From Pseudomonadota bacterium (GTDB lineage Bacteria > Pseudomonadota > Gammaproteobacteria > Burkholderiales > Burkholderiaceae_D), in contig JAEWEK010000154.1 of the NCBI GenBank assembly GCA_023389425.1, forward strand, positions 1 through 30,131: a DNA stretch of 30,131 nt. Direction: 5' to 3'. Below the pieces are notes generated by a model. The model was not told where the DNA came from and did not search any database. It saw only the letters and a list, made by a program, of their open reading frames with translations. A program made the position numbers and the translations under genes. Below are positions 15,715 through 22,903 of the stretch, one piece after another; positions within the stretch are counted from its first letter, which is position 1, and each line of letters opens with the position of its first letter.

Positions 15715-16500
15715 GTGAAGGGCACAAACAAGCAGCAGGCAGCCATTTCTTTCGCGGGCAAAGTGGTGCTGGTGACCGGCGCGGCAGCCGGCACCGGGCG
15801 CGCGATCGCGCTGGCATTCGGGCGCGCCGGCGCGTCGGTCGTGGTGGCCGACACCTCGGTCGACGGCGGCCATGCCACCGCAGCCATGATCGTGGAAGCG
15901 GGCGGCAAGGCCTTGTACGTGAACGCCAACATCGCCCGTGCCGCCGACGTCGAGATGCTGGTCGAGAAGGCGGTGAACTACTACGGCCGCATCGACTGCG
16001 CGGTCAACAATTCCTCGCTCGAAGAAGACGAGGCCCCGTTCGCGGATGCGGACGAAGCCCAGTTCGACCGCATGATGGCGGTGAACGTCAAGGGCCTGTG
16101 GCTGTGCATGCGGCACGAGCTGCGCCAGATGGTGAAGCAGGGCGGCGGCGCGATCGTCAACATGGCCTCGACCGCGGGGCTGGTCGGTGCGCCGGCGAGC
16201 CCGATCTACTCGGCGACCAAGCATGCGGTGGTGGGGCTGACCAGGAGTTCGGCGGCCGAGCATGCGCGCGACGGCATCCGCGTCAACAGCGTGTGCCCGG
16301 GCGTGGTGCGCACGCCGCTGCTGGCGCGCGCATTCGAACGCGATGCGGCGCTGGAGGACAGGCTGAATGCGGCGCATCCGATGGGGCGTATCGCGGATGC
16401 GGCCGAGGTGGCGAATGCGGTGATGTGGCTGTGTTCGGAGCAGGCCTCGTTCGTGACCGGGCATCAGCTGGCACTGGACGGCGGGCTGACCGCACTTTAA
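15715..16500 (+). CDS. Short-chain dehydrogenase/reductase (SDR) family oxidoreductase
   Basis: A 261-residue classical SDR, NAD(P)-dependent. The cofactor site is VVLVTGAAAGTGRAIALAFG (TGxxxGxG, around residues 21-28). The acidic residue in VVVADTSVDGG after strand 2 points to NAD(H) preference. The NNAG motif is replaced by NNSS (DCAVNNSSLEEDEAP). Catalytic Ser is in IVNMASTAGLVG, and Tyr/Lys are in PIYSATKHAVVGL. The C-terminus FVTGHQLALDGGLTAL is typical. It starts at GTG 15715 with GGAG upstream. The substrate is unknown. It is preceded by its own promoter with an inverted repeat, so it is probably regulated separately from the M16 gene. Confidence 0.9.
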   Translation: MKGTNKQQAAISFAGKVVLVTGAAAGTGRAIALAFGRAGASVVVADTSVDGGHATAAMIVEAGGKALYVNANIARAADVEMLVEKAVNYYGRIDCAVNNSSLEEDEAPFADADEAQFDRMMAVNVKGLWLCMRHELRQMVKQGGGAIVNMASTAGLVGAPASPIYSATKHAVVGLTRSSAAEHARDGIRVNSVCPGVVRTPLLARAFERDAALEDRLNAAHPMGRIADAAEVANAVMWLCSEQASFVTGHQLALDGGLTAL

Positions 16501-16514
16501 CTCTGCTCACTGAA

Positions 16515-16543
16515 AATGGGGTTCCCGCCTGCGCGGGAACGAC
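16515..16543. repeat. Single REP-like unit after the SDR gene
   Basis: AAATGGGGTTCCCGCCTGCG, continuing CGGGAACGAC, is identical over the unit to the right arm of the pair at 4643-4747. It begins about 15 bp after the SDR stop. Confidence 0.8.
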
Positions 16544-16580
16544 GGACTTCATTGCATGGGAAGCCCGTGCCCAAACAAAA

Positions 16581-16754
16581 GGCGCTGTCTGCGTCAAGTG
16601 TTGAAAGTGATTCGTCGTTCCGGCGAAGGCCGGAACCCATGCTGAGTGTGGGTGCTTGCAGCTCTCGCCGCAGCCGCGATCCAGAATGCTCAGTATGGGT
16701 CCCGGCCTGCGCCGGGACGACGTGCTTAAGTCAACACTTAACGCAGACAGCGCC
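16581..16754. mobile_element. MITE-like element, copy B (174 bp), with 8-bp target duplication
   Basis: Non-coding element with 24-bp terminal inverted repeats identical at 23 of 24 positions (outer end GGCGCTGTCTGCGT, inner end AAGTGTTGA). It is flanked on both sides by the direct repeat AAACAAAA (16573-16580 and 16755-16762). Inside are two REP hairpins (about 16612-16639 and 16696-16722) around a central segment containing CTCTCGCCGCAGCCGCGATC. It is inserted in the T-tract of the terminator of the adjacent minus-strand TPR gene. Copy A at 6618-6764 is a shortened relative in the opposite orientation. No ORF is present. Confidence 0.88.
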
Positions 16755-16781
16755 AAACAAAAAGCCCGCATCGCTGCGGGC
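16755..16781 (-). terminator. Rho-independent terminator of the TPR gene
   Basis: Read on the minus strand, GCCCGCA-GCGA-TGCGGGC is followed by TTTTTGTTT. It lies 25 bp after the TPR gene stop. The distal T-tract forms the target duplication of the MITE-like element, so part of the tract now lies beyond the insertion at 16573-16580. Confidence 0.9.
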
Positions 16782-16805
16782 CTCTTGATACACGATCAAC
16801 GCTGA

Positions 16806-18101
16806 TTACTTGGCCGCGTTGGTCGCCGCCGTCGGATGGTTGATCAGCATGATCCAGTAGCGCGCCAGATCCGCCAGGCCGCCAGCTGCCTTCACCTCCT
16901 GCAGCGTCTTGATCGCTTCATCCTTGTGGCCCGCGCGGAACTGCGCGATACCGAGGCGCAGCTTGCCTTCGTCAGGCTGCTTCAGGCCACCCTTGGCGAT
17001 ACCCTGCTGGATGAAGCCGATGCCCTTGTCGTACTGGCCCATGGTCACGTAGGCCCAGCCGATGTTGACCATGCCGGCGCCGGTCTTCGACTTGTTGGCC
17101 GAGGCTTCGCCGCTGGCGATGTTCTTCGCATCGTCAGCCGCGCCCTTGGTCGCCTTGTCGCGCAGCTGGCGCGCCTTGGCGTCGCTCAGCACGCCGTTGG
17201 CGAAGCCTGCATCCATGACCTTCTTCGCTTCGGTCGGGAAGCCGTCGGTCAGCAGCAGGGTGGCGAAGTCGGTGTAGAAGTCCGGCTGCATCTTCGAGAC
17301 CGCGTTGAACGACAGGCGGTACACGTTGGCGTCGTTGACCGGGTTGTAGCCCTGCTTGTTCAGCACGCCACGGCTGAGGACGTCGGTCCAGTAGTCGTCG
17401 GTCGGGTAGTACATCACCATCTGCTCGAGCGACTGCAGGTAGGTGGCATTGTCCTTGACCTTGTTGGCGGACGAGGCCAGCAGGCGCAGGTCTTCTTCGG
17501 TCGGCTGCTTGCCTTCCTTTTCCAGCGATGCGATGTAGGGCAGCAGGTCGTTCTTGGCGCCGGCGTAATCGCCGGCCAGGTATTCGGCACGGATCAGCGG
17601 GTTGATCACGCGCGCCGGGTCGCTGCCTTCCTTCTGGTAGCGGCGGAACACTTCCGTCGCTTTCGGATAGTTCTTCTGGTTGTAGTAGGTGGTGCCGATC
17701 GACAGCAGGAAGTTGTCCTTTTCCTGCGGCGTCAGGAAGCCGGAATCGATCGCGGCGCTCAGCGCAGGCAGCAGTGCGGCTTCGTCATTGCTCGCCGCAG
17801 CCAGCGACACCTTCATGCGCGTGATCGCGTACTGCTCGTACGGGGTCAGGTTGGGAATGGCCTCGGCCTGGGCGATGCGGCTCTTGACCTCGGCATAGTT
17901 CTTCGCGTCGATCATCGGCTTGACGACGTTCTGGTCGATCAGCTTGTAGACCTCCGGGCGCACGGTCGGGCCTTTTTGCTCGGGCGCGGCTGCCGGCGCT
18001 TTCGCGTTTTTATCTTGGGCAACGGCGTTGTTCATCAGGACCGGAGCGGCGCCGAGGGCGGCCAGCATCAGGGCGAGACGGGCGAGACGAAATTGGGACA
18101 T
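16806..18101 (-). CDS. Periplasmic tetratricopeptide-repeat protein
   Basis: A 431-residue exported protein. The signal peptide is MSQFRLARLALMLAALGAAP and continues to a cleavage site near NAVAQ|DK (about residue 29). The mature part is helical with TPR-like units, for example LLSIGTTYYNQKNYPKATEV (around residues 131-150), MVNIGWAYVTMGQYDKGIGF (around residues 346-365) and LRLGIAQFRAGHKDEAIKTL (around residues 382-401). Such repeats mediate protein contacts, and the partner is unknown. GAAGGA stands 6 bp before the ATG. The 152-bp upstream gap holds a 10-bp palindrome, GCAAGCTTGC (18157-18166), but no clear promoter. It has its own terminator, so it is monocistronic. Confidence 0.82.
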   Translation of the reverse strand: MSQFRLARLALMLAALGAAPVLMNNAVAQDKNAKAPAAAPEQKGPTVRPEVYKLIDQNVVKPMIDAKNYAEVKSRIAQAEAIPNLTPYEQYAITRMKVSLAAASNDEAALLPALSAAIDSGFLTPQEKDNFLLSIGTTYYNQKNYPKATEVFRRYQKEGSDPARVINPLIRAEYLAGDYAGAKNDLLPYIASLEKEGKQPTEEDLRLLASSANKVKDNATYLQSLEQMVMYYPTDDYWTDVLSRGVLNKQGYNPVNDANVYRLSFNAVSKMQPDFYTDFATLLLTDGFPTEAKKVMDAGFANGVLSDAKARQLRDKATKGAADDAKNIASGEASANKSKTGAGMVNIGWAYVTMGQYDKGIGFIQQGIAKGGLKQPDEGKLRLGIAQFRAGHKDEAIKTLQEVKAAGGLADLARYWIMLINHPTAATNAAK

Positions 18102-18253
18102 GGAGAATCCTTCAATAGCAAAAAGGTAGGACGGTACGTGTTCTTTGTAGGAAAAAGCAAGCTTGCCATTTCAAACAAAACACGCATTTTCCCACAAACC
18201 AAACAGTTGGGTCGGATAATTGTGCCGCAGAGCCTGGCGGATGCGGCGCGTCG

Positions 18254-19750
18254 TTACATTGCGTTACCGCCGAAGCCCGGTACCGGGCAAGTACCGGTGG
18301 CGTCGATGTCGCCGGCCAGCCAGGCATTGACCGCGTCCAGCGCCGGCGGCGCGAAGCCGTAGGTCATCAGCGCGGGCGCGTCGAAGTCGAGGGCCTGGTA
18401 GGGATTCCACAGCGCCAGGTGCAGGTCCGGCGTCCAGTTGGCGCGGGCGGCCGGGCCGTAGCGGCGGCGCGAGGTCGATGCCAGTATCGTGAGGCGGCCA
18501 TCGGCCGGCAGCGCGCTCCAGTCGAAGGTTTCGGGATCGGCGAAGGTGACGAGGTCGACCTCGTACAGCTTGCCCAGCGACGCCGCGATGCTGGCCGCCG
18601 GAACGCCGGCTTCGGACACGCCATCGCTCACCACGTCCTGGCGCGCCACCAGCCTGATCTTGCTGCCGGGCGCGGGACGCTGGGGCGAACGCAGCGTGGT
18701 CAAGCCGCGTCGCCAGGCCGAGGCCATCAGCGCGCGGTCCTGTTGTTCGACAGCGTAGCCGGGCTGGCCCCATGGGTGCGCCTGCGCCAGGGCGGACAGG
18801 CGGGCGAGCCGCGCCTTCACTTCATCCAGCGGCAGCACGCCGTCGCGGATCGCACCGGCGATGGCGTCGATGGTGCGCTGCTGGCTTTCGCGGCTGCCGA
18901 TCGCCATCACCATGTCGGCGCCGGCGACCAGCGCATTCACTGCGGCCTGGCCGGCTTCGTAGCGCCGGGCGATGGCGTGCATGTCCATGCCGTCGGTGAT
19001 GACGACCCCGTCGAAGCCGAGGCGCTCGCGCAGCAGGCCGGTCAGGATCGGGCGCGACATCGTGGCCGGGCAGCCGGCGTCCAGCGCCGGATAGACGATA
19101 TGCGCGGTCATCATCGCCGGCGCGCTGGCGGCGGCCATGCGGAAGGGCGCGAACTCGAAGCGTTCCAGCTCATCCAGCGATTTGTCGACAGTCGGCAGGT
19201 CGCGGTGCGAATCGACGTGGGTGTCGCCGTGGCCGGGGAAATGCTTGACGCAGCAGGCCACGCCTTCGGACTCGCTGCCGGCCATCCACGCCAGCGCCAG
19301 TTCGGTAGCCGTGGCGGGATCGGCGCCGAAGGAGCGCTCCGCGATGACGGGGTTGAGCGGATTGTTGTTCAGGTCCAGCACCGGCGCGAAGTTCCAGTTG
19401 AAGCCGAGCGAGCGCACAGCGCGCGCCACCGCCGCGCCGACCGCGCGCGCCAGGTTCGCATCGCCGGCCGCGCCCAGCGCCATCGCCGACGGCGGAGCGG
19501 GGACCCAGGTGGCGCGCACCACGGCGCCGCCTTCCTGGTCGAGCGCGATCAGCGCTTCCTCGCCCATCGCGTCGCGCAGGTCTTGCGTGAAGCGCTTGAG
19601 CTGGACGGCATCGCTCATGTTCTGCCGGAACAGGCAGGCGCCGCGCACGTGGTTCCCGCGCAGGAAAGCGGCGGTGTCGGCATCCAGCTCGGTGCCGAAC
19701 AGCCGCACCATGATGAGCTGGCCGGCCAGCTGGTGGTGGTTGGCGCTCAT
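18254..19750 (-). CDS. nagZ: Glycoside hydrolase family 3 beta-N-acetylhexosaminidase
   Basis: Removes terminal beta-linked GlcNAc from chito-oligosaccharides or from peptidoglycan fragments. The NagZ-type GH3 signature KHFPGHGDTHVDSHRDLPTV starts at residue 169, with the Asp-His acid/base pair D180/H182. The nucleophile is D253 in VVITDGMDMHAI. The earlier LIALDQEGGAVVR is also typical. At 498 residues it is longer than the ~340 of E. coli NagZ. The extra C-terminal domain (about 340-498) resembles the two-domain Gram-positive type. There is no signal peptide, so action is cytoplasmic. It is the last gene of the amino-sugar operon, starting 3 bp after the deaminase stop. Confidence 0.92.
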   Translation of the reverse strand: MSANHHQLAGQLIMVRLFGTELDADTAAFLRGNHVRGACLFRQNMSDAVQLKRFTQDLRDAMGEEALIALDQEGGAVVRATWVPAPPSAMALGAAGDANLARAVGAAVARAVRSLGFNWNFAPVLDLNNNPLNPVIAERSFGADPATATELALAWMAGSESEGVACCVKHFPGHGDTHVDSHRDLPTVDKSLDELERFEFAPFRMAAASAPAMMTAHIVYPALDAGCPATMSRPILTGLLRERLGFDGVVITDGMDMHAIARRYEAGQAAVNALVAGADMVMAIGSRESQQRTIDAIAGAIRDGVLPLDEVKARLARLSALAQAHPWGQPGYAVEQQDRALMASAWRRGLTTLRSPQRPAPGSKIRLVARQDVVSDGVSEAGVPAASIAASLGKLYEVDLVTFADPETFDWSALPADGRLTILASTSRRRYGPAARANWTPDLHLALWNPYQALDFDAPALMTYGFAPPALDAVNAWLAGDIDATGTCPVPGFGGNAM

Positions 19751-19753
19751 CGC

Positions 19754-20776
19754 TTAATTGGTCTTGGTGACTTTGGACAGGTGGCGCGGACGGTCCGGAT
19801 CGAGGCCGCGCGCCTTCGACAGGTGCGCCGCCATCACGTAGAAGGACTGGATCGCGGCGATCGGGTCGAGGTCGGGCGTGGACGTTGTCGGCAGCGTCAG
19901 GTCGCGCTCGGAGACGTCGGCGGGTGCCGCCAGCAGTACGCGTGCGCCGCGGCCGCGCATCTCGGCGGCCAGCTGCACCAGGCCGGCCTGCGCCGGTCCG
20001 CGCGTGGCGTAGATCAGCAATGGATAGCCTTCGTCGATCAGCGCCATCGGTCCGTGCTTGATCTCGGCGCCGGAGAAGGCTTCGGCCTGCAGCGCCGAGG
20101 TCTCCTTGAACTTGAGCGCCGATTCCAGCGCGATCGGGAAGCTGATGCCGCGGCCGACCACCATCAGGTTCTCGGCCGGCGTGAGCACGTCCAGTGCGGC
20201 GGACCAGTCGGCCTGCGCCGCCTGCGCCAGCACTTCCGGCAGCGCCGCGATGCCATCCTTGAGTTCCGCATCGTTCTGCCACTCGGCCACGAGGCGGGCG
20301 CCGGCGACCAGGCTGGTGATGAAGCTCTTGGTCGCCGCCACGCTCTTCTCCTTGCCGGCGTGGAGCGGCATGCTCCACTCGGCGGCCTGGGCCAGCGGCG
20401 AGGTGTCGTCGTTGACCAGCGCCACGGTGGTGGCGCCGCCATCGCGGAAGTAGCGGATCGGCTCGACCACGTCAGGGCTCTGGCCCGACTGCGAGATCGC
20501 CACCGCCAGCGTGTCGCGCGTCACCAGCGGCGACTTGTACAGCGTGATGAGCGACATCGGCAGCGAGGTCACCAGCCGGCCCATGCGCGACATGATGAGG
20601 TAGGCGAGGTAGGCCGATGCGTGGTCCGAGCTGCCGCGCGCCACGGTGACCGCGCTGTGGAAGTTGGAGGACCGTAGCTTCTTGCCTAGTTCCGCGTAGC
20701 GTTCCACATCCTGCGTCAGTTGCAGGGCGACGCAGTCGGCGGCGGATACGGCTTCTTCAAGCATCAGCGAGGTCAC
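19754..20776 (-). CDS. SIS-domain glucosamine-6-phosphate deaminase (NagB-II type)
   Basis: A 340-residue protein with two SIS domains, resembling the isomerase half of GlmS but without the glutaminase domain. Visible parts are VARGSSDHASAYLAYL (about residue 45), ISQSGQSPDVVEPIRYFRDG (about 94) and, in the second domain, LESALKFKETSALQAEAFSG then AEIKHGPMALI with the catalytic Glu/His. In this operon it should convert glucosamine-6-phosphate to fructose-6-phosphate and ammonia. The start is GTG 20776, with AAGGAGA 5 bp upstream. The ATG at 20764 is too far from that site. It overlaps the nagA 3' end by 20 bp. Confidence 0.88.
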   Translation of the reverse strand: MTSLMLEEAVSAADCVALQLTQDVERYAELGKKLRSSNFHSAVTVARGSSDHASAYLAYLIMSRMGRLVTSLPMSLITLYKSPLVTRDTLAVAISQSGQSPDVVEPIRYFRDGGATTVALVNDDTSPLAQAAEWSMPLHAGKEKSVAATKSFITSLVAGARLVAEWQNDAELKDGIAALPEVLAQAAQADWSAALDVLTPAENLMVVGRGISFPIALESALKFKETSALQAEAFSGAEIKHGPMALIDEGYPLLIYATRGPAQAGLVQLAAEMRGRGARVLLAAPADVSERDLTLPTTSTPDLDPIAAIQSFYVMAAHLSKARGLDPDRPRHLSKVTKTN

Positions 20777-21857
20777 ACACTTCTCCTTCGATATAAACGG
20801 TTTTGATGTTCAGGTCGCGGTCGAGGACCACGATGTCGGCGAAGCAGCCGGGCGCCAGGCGGCCGCGTTGCGTTTCGCCGAGATAGTCGGCGGCATTGGT
20901 CGACACGCGGCGCGATGCTTCTTCCAGCGACAGGCCGATCTTCACCAGGTTGCGCAGCGCCTGGTCCATGGTCAGCGTGCTGCCGGCCAGCGTGCCATCG
21001 GCCAGGCGCACGCCGCCCATGCACTTGTGGACCACCTGGCGGCCCAGCATGTATTCGCCATCGGGCATGCCGGCGGCGGCGGTGGAATCGGTCACGCAGT
21101 ACAGGTGCGGGATCGAACGCAGCGCCACCTTGATCGCGCCCGGATGCACGTGCAGCAGGTCGGGGATGATCTCGGCGTACTGCGCATGCGCCAGCGCCGC
21201 GCCGACCATGCCGGGTTCGCGGTGATGCAGGCCCGGCATCGCATTGAACAGGTGGGTGAAGCCGGCCGCGCCGTGCTCCAGCGCCTTGACGCCGTCTTCG
21301 TAGGAGCCGGTGGTGTGGCCGATCTGTACGCGGATGCCGGCGTCGGCTAGTTGGCGCACCAGGTCAAGGTGGCCGTCCATCTCCGGCGCGACGGTGATGA
21401 GCTTCATCGGCGCCAGCGTGCCGAAACGCTCGACTTCGGCCAGCGTGGCTTCGCGGGCGTACGGCGGCTGCGCGCCCAGCTTGCCCGGGTTGATGTACGG
21501 GCCCTCGAGGTGCACGCCGAGGATGCGCGATTCGCATTTGCCGCGTTCGCGGGTGGCCGCGCCGATCGCAGCCAGTGCCTTGTCGATGTCTTCGACCGGC
21601 GCCGTCATCGTCGTCGCCAGCAGGCTGGTGGTGCCGTGCTTGGCATGCAGCGCCGCGATCACGTGCGGCGCGTCGCCGCCTTCCATCATGTCGCGCCCGG
21701 CGCCGCCGTGCACGTGCAGGTCGATGAAGCCGGGGAGGATGTAGTCGTCGCGGTTGGCGTCCGGGTTGCTGGCTTCGCCCGAGACCGACAGGATGCGGGC
21801 ACCGAATTCGATGTCGCCGACCACCCAGCCGTTCGGGGTGAGGATATTGCCCTTCAT
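20757..21857 (-). CDS. nagA: N-acetylglucosamine-6-phosphate deacetylase
   Basis: A 366-residue amidohydrolase that makes glucosamine-6-phosphate and acetate. Motifs in order are FIDLHVHGG (H48, H50), GVHLEGPYINP (metal ligand E118), IGHTTGS (H181), FTHLFNAM (H202), HHREPG and YCVTDSTAAAG (catalytic D257). The frame stays open 99 codons upstream, but that part is antisense-like sequence inside the kinase gene. ATG 21857 gives the normal N-terminus MKGNILTPNGWVVG and has AAGAAGG upstream. It overlaps the kinase stop by 4 bp (ATGA), a sign of translational coupling. Confidence 0.95.
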   Translation of the reverse strand: MKGNILTPNGWVVGDIEFGARILSVSGEASNPDANRDDYILPGFIDLHVHGGAGRDMMEGGDAPHVIAALHAKHGTTSLLATTMTAPVEDIDKALAAIGAATRERGKCESRILGVHLEGPYINPGKLGAQPPYAREATLAEVERFGTLAPMKLITVAPEMDGHLDLVRQLADAGIRVQIGHTTGSYEDGVKALEHGAAGFTHLFNAMPGLHHREPGMVGAALAHAQYAEIIPDLLHVHPGAIKVALRSIPHLYCVTDSTAAAGMPDGEYMLGRQVVHKCMGGVRLADGTLAGSTLTMDQALRNLVKIGLSLEEASRRVSTNAADYLGETQRGRLAPGCFADIVVLDRDLNIKTVYIEGEVCDLADA

Positions 21858-22732
21858 TGGAATGCCTTCTTCAAATGCTGTTCGATGAGGCGCAGCGCGC
21901 CCTGCGCCGAGTCGCCGCGCGGCGCGGCCACGCGTGCCAGCACGTCTTGCGGCAGGTGGCGGCGCAATGGTTCGCCCAGGCCGCCGCACAGCGCGACCGG
22001 CAGCGTGCCCGATGGGTCGAGCGCGGCCGCCATGAGCGCGACATCGCGGCCCGCGTCTTCGAGTATGGAGCACGCCACCGGATCGGATTCGCCGTGCGCG
22101 ATCACGATGCGGGCCAGGCCCGCGTAGGCGGTTTGCGTGGCCTTGCCGAGCCATGCCTGCACCGCGTCGCGCCGGCCGCCGCAGGCGTCGATCACGGCGT
22201 CGGCAAAGGCGCCGCCGTGCGCGCGGCCGTCGAGTACTTTTTCGATGTGGCTCACGGCGCGCAGGCCCATCCAGCCGCCGCTCGCCTCGTCGCCGGCCGG
22301 GAAGCCCCAGCCGCTCACTTCGCGCGTGCTGCCGTCCGGGAGCAGGGATTCGCCCACGCTGCCGGTGCCGATCGCGACGATCACGCCGGGCTGGCCGTCG
22401 TGCGCGCCGATCAGCGTGGTGACGCCGTCGTTGTCCAGTGCAAGCGCCGCATAGCCGGGATTGGCGGATTCAAATTGCGCGGCCCATTCCTTGTTATGGA
22501 CGCCGGCCAGGCCGAGGCCGATCGCGGTGCGCGCGAACGGGATCGCATCGATGCCGATGGCCGCGAAGGCTTTGGCGGCGGCGTCGTTGACCGCGGCCCA
22601 TGCCTTGCCGATGCCGAGCGAAAGGCCGGACGGTCCGCTTGCCGCCTGTGCGAGTTCAGTGCCGTCCACGCGCGCCAGCCGCACGCGCGTGCCGGTGCCG
22701 CCGCCATCGACGCCAATGAGGAATTCGATCAT
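21854..22732 (-). CDS. BadF/BadG-type N-acetylglucosamine (or glucosamine) kinase
   Basis: A 292-residue sugar kinase of the actin/Hsp70 fold. The first phosphate loop is IGVDGGGTGTRVRLA (residues 6-20) and the second VIVAIGTGSVGESL (around 117-130). SGWGFPAGDEASGGWMGLRA and LCGGLGEPL are also typical. It is the first gene of the operon and should phosphorylate cytoplasmic GlcNAc at O6 for NagA. Specificity for free glucosamine cannot be excluded from sequence. The transcript would have only a short leader (about 25 nt) without a visible Shine-Dalgarno sequence. No transporter gene is in the window. Confidence 0.87.
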   Translation of the reverse strand: MIEFLIGVDGGGTGTRVRLARVDGTELAQAASGPSGLSLGIGKAWAAVNDAAAKAFAAIGIDAIPFARTAIGLGLAGVHNKEWAAQFESANPGYAALALDNDGVTTLIGAHDGQPGVIVAIGTGSVGESLLPDGSTREVSGWGFPAGDEASGGWMGLRAVSHIEKVLDGRAHGGAFADAVIDACGGRRDAVQAWLGKATQTAYAGLARIVIAHGESDPVACSILEDAGRDVALMAAALDPSGTLPVALCGGLGEPLRRHLPQDVLARVAAPRGDSAQGALRLIEQHLKKAFQ

Positions 22733-22762
22733 GTGGAATGAGAGTGCCGGTAGAGTCAGGGC

Positions 22763-22791
22763 ACTATAGGAGGGCGATACCGGCTTGTCAA
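22763..22791 (-). promoter_or_regulatory. Promoter of the amino-sugar operon
   Basis: On the minus strand TTGACA (22791-22786) and TATAGT (22768-22763) are exactly 17 bp apart. This is a near-perfect sigma-70 promoter about 30 bp before the kinase ATG. Such a strong core promoter next to tandem repeats suggests control by repression. Confidence 0.85.
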
Positions 22792-22792
22792 C

Positions 22793-22810
22793 AGGTATTT
22801 AACTGGTATT
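22793..22810. promoter_or_regulatory. Proximal NagQ-box-like tandem repeat
   Basis: AGGTATT-TAAC-TGGTATT: two heptamers in direct repeat with N4 spacing (11-bp period). It abuts the -35 of the operon promoter. The layout equals the TGGTATT-N4-TGGTATT box that I recall being described for the GntR-type regulator NagQ in Xanthomonas. A related inverted half, GATACCGG, lies in the promoter spacer (22776-22783). Confidence 0.65.
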
Positions 22811-22885
22811 GAAACTATTGGAAACAAATTACCAGGAATCCCGCTTCCTTTAGTCACAACAAGTTGATTTTCAAGGGAAAACATC

Positions 22886-22903
22886 TGGTATCGCTCTGGT
22901 ATC
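22886..22903. promoter_or_regulatory. Distal NagQ-box-like tandem repeat
   Basis: TGGTATC-GCTC-TGGTATC: a perfect direct heptamer repeat with the same N4 spacing, 93 bp from the proximal box and ending on the stop codon of the PEP-CTERM gene. A single inverted half, TTACCAGG (22829-22836), lies between. The spacing would allow looping between two bound dimers. Confidence 0.6.

Noticed and set aside
2182..16754. REP units considered as a CRISPR array
   Set aside because: The units are scattered kilobases apart, vary in orientation, have no uniform spacers, and no cas gene is present.
18419..20677. 752-codon plus-strand frame across nagZ and the SIS deaminase
   Set aside because: It spans two well-supported minus-strand genes and their junction, has arginine/glutamine-rich low-complexity composition and no recognisable domain.
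21858..22154. N-terminal extension of NagA by 99 codons
   Set aside because: The sequence is Arg/Ala-rich, overlaps the kinase gene and does not resemble NagA. ATG 21857 has a Shine-Dalgarno sequence and the normal N-terminus.
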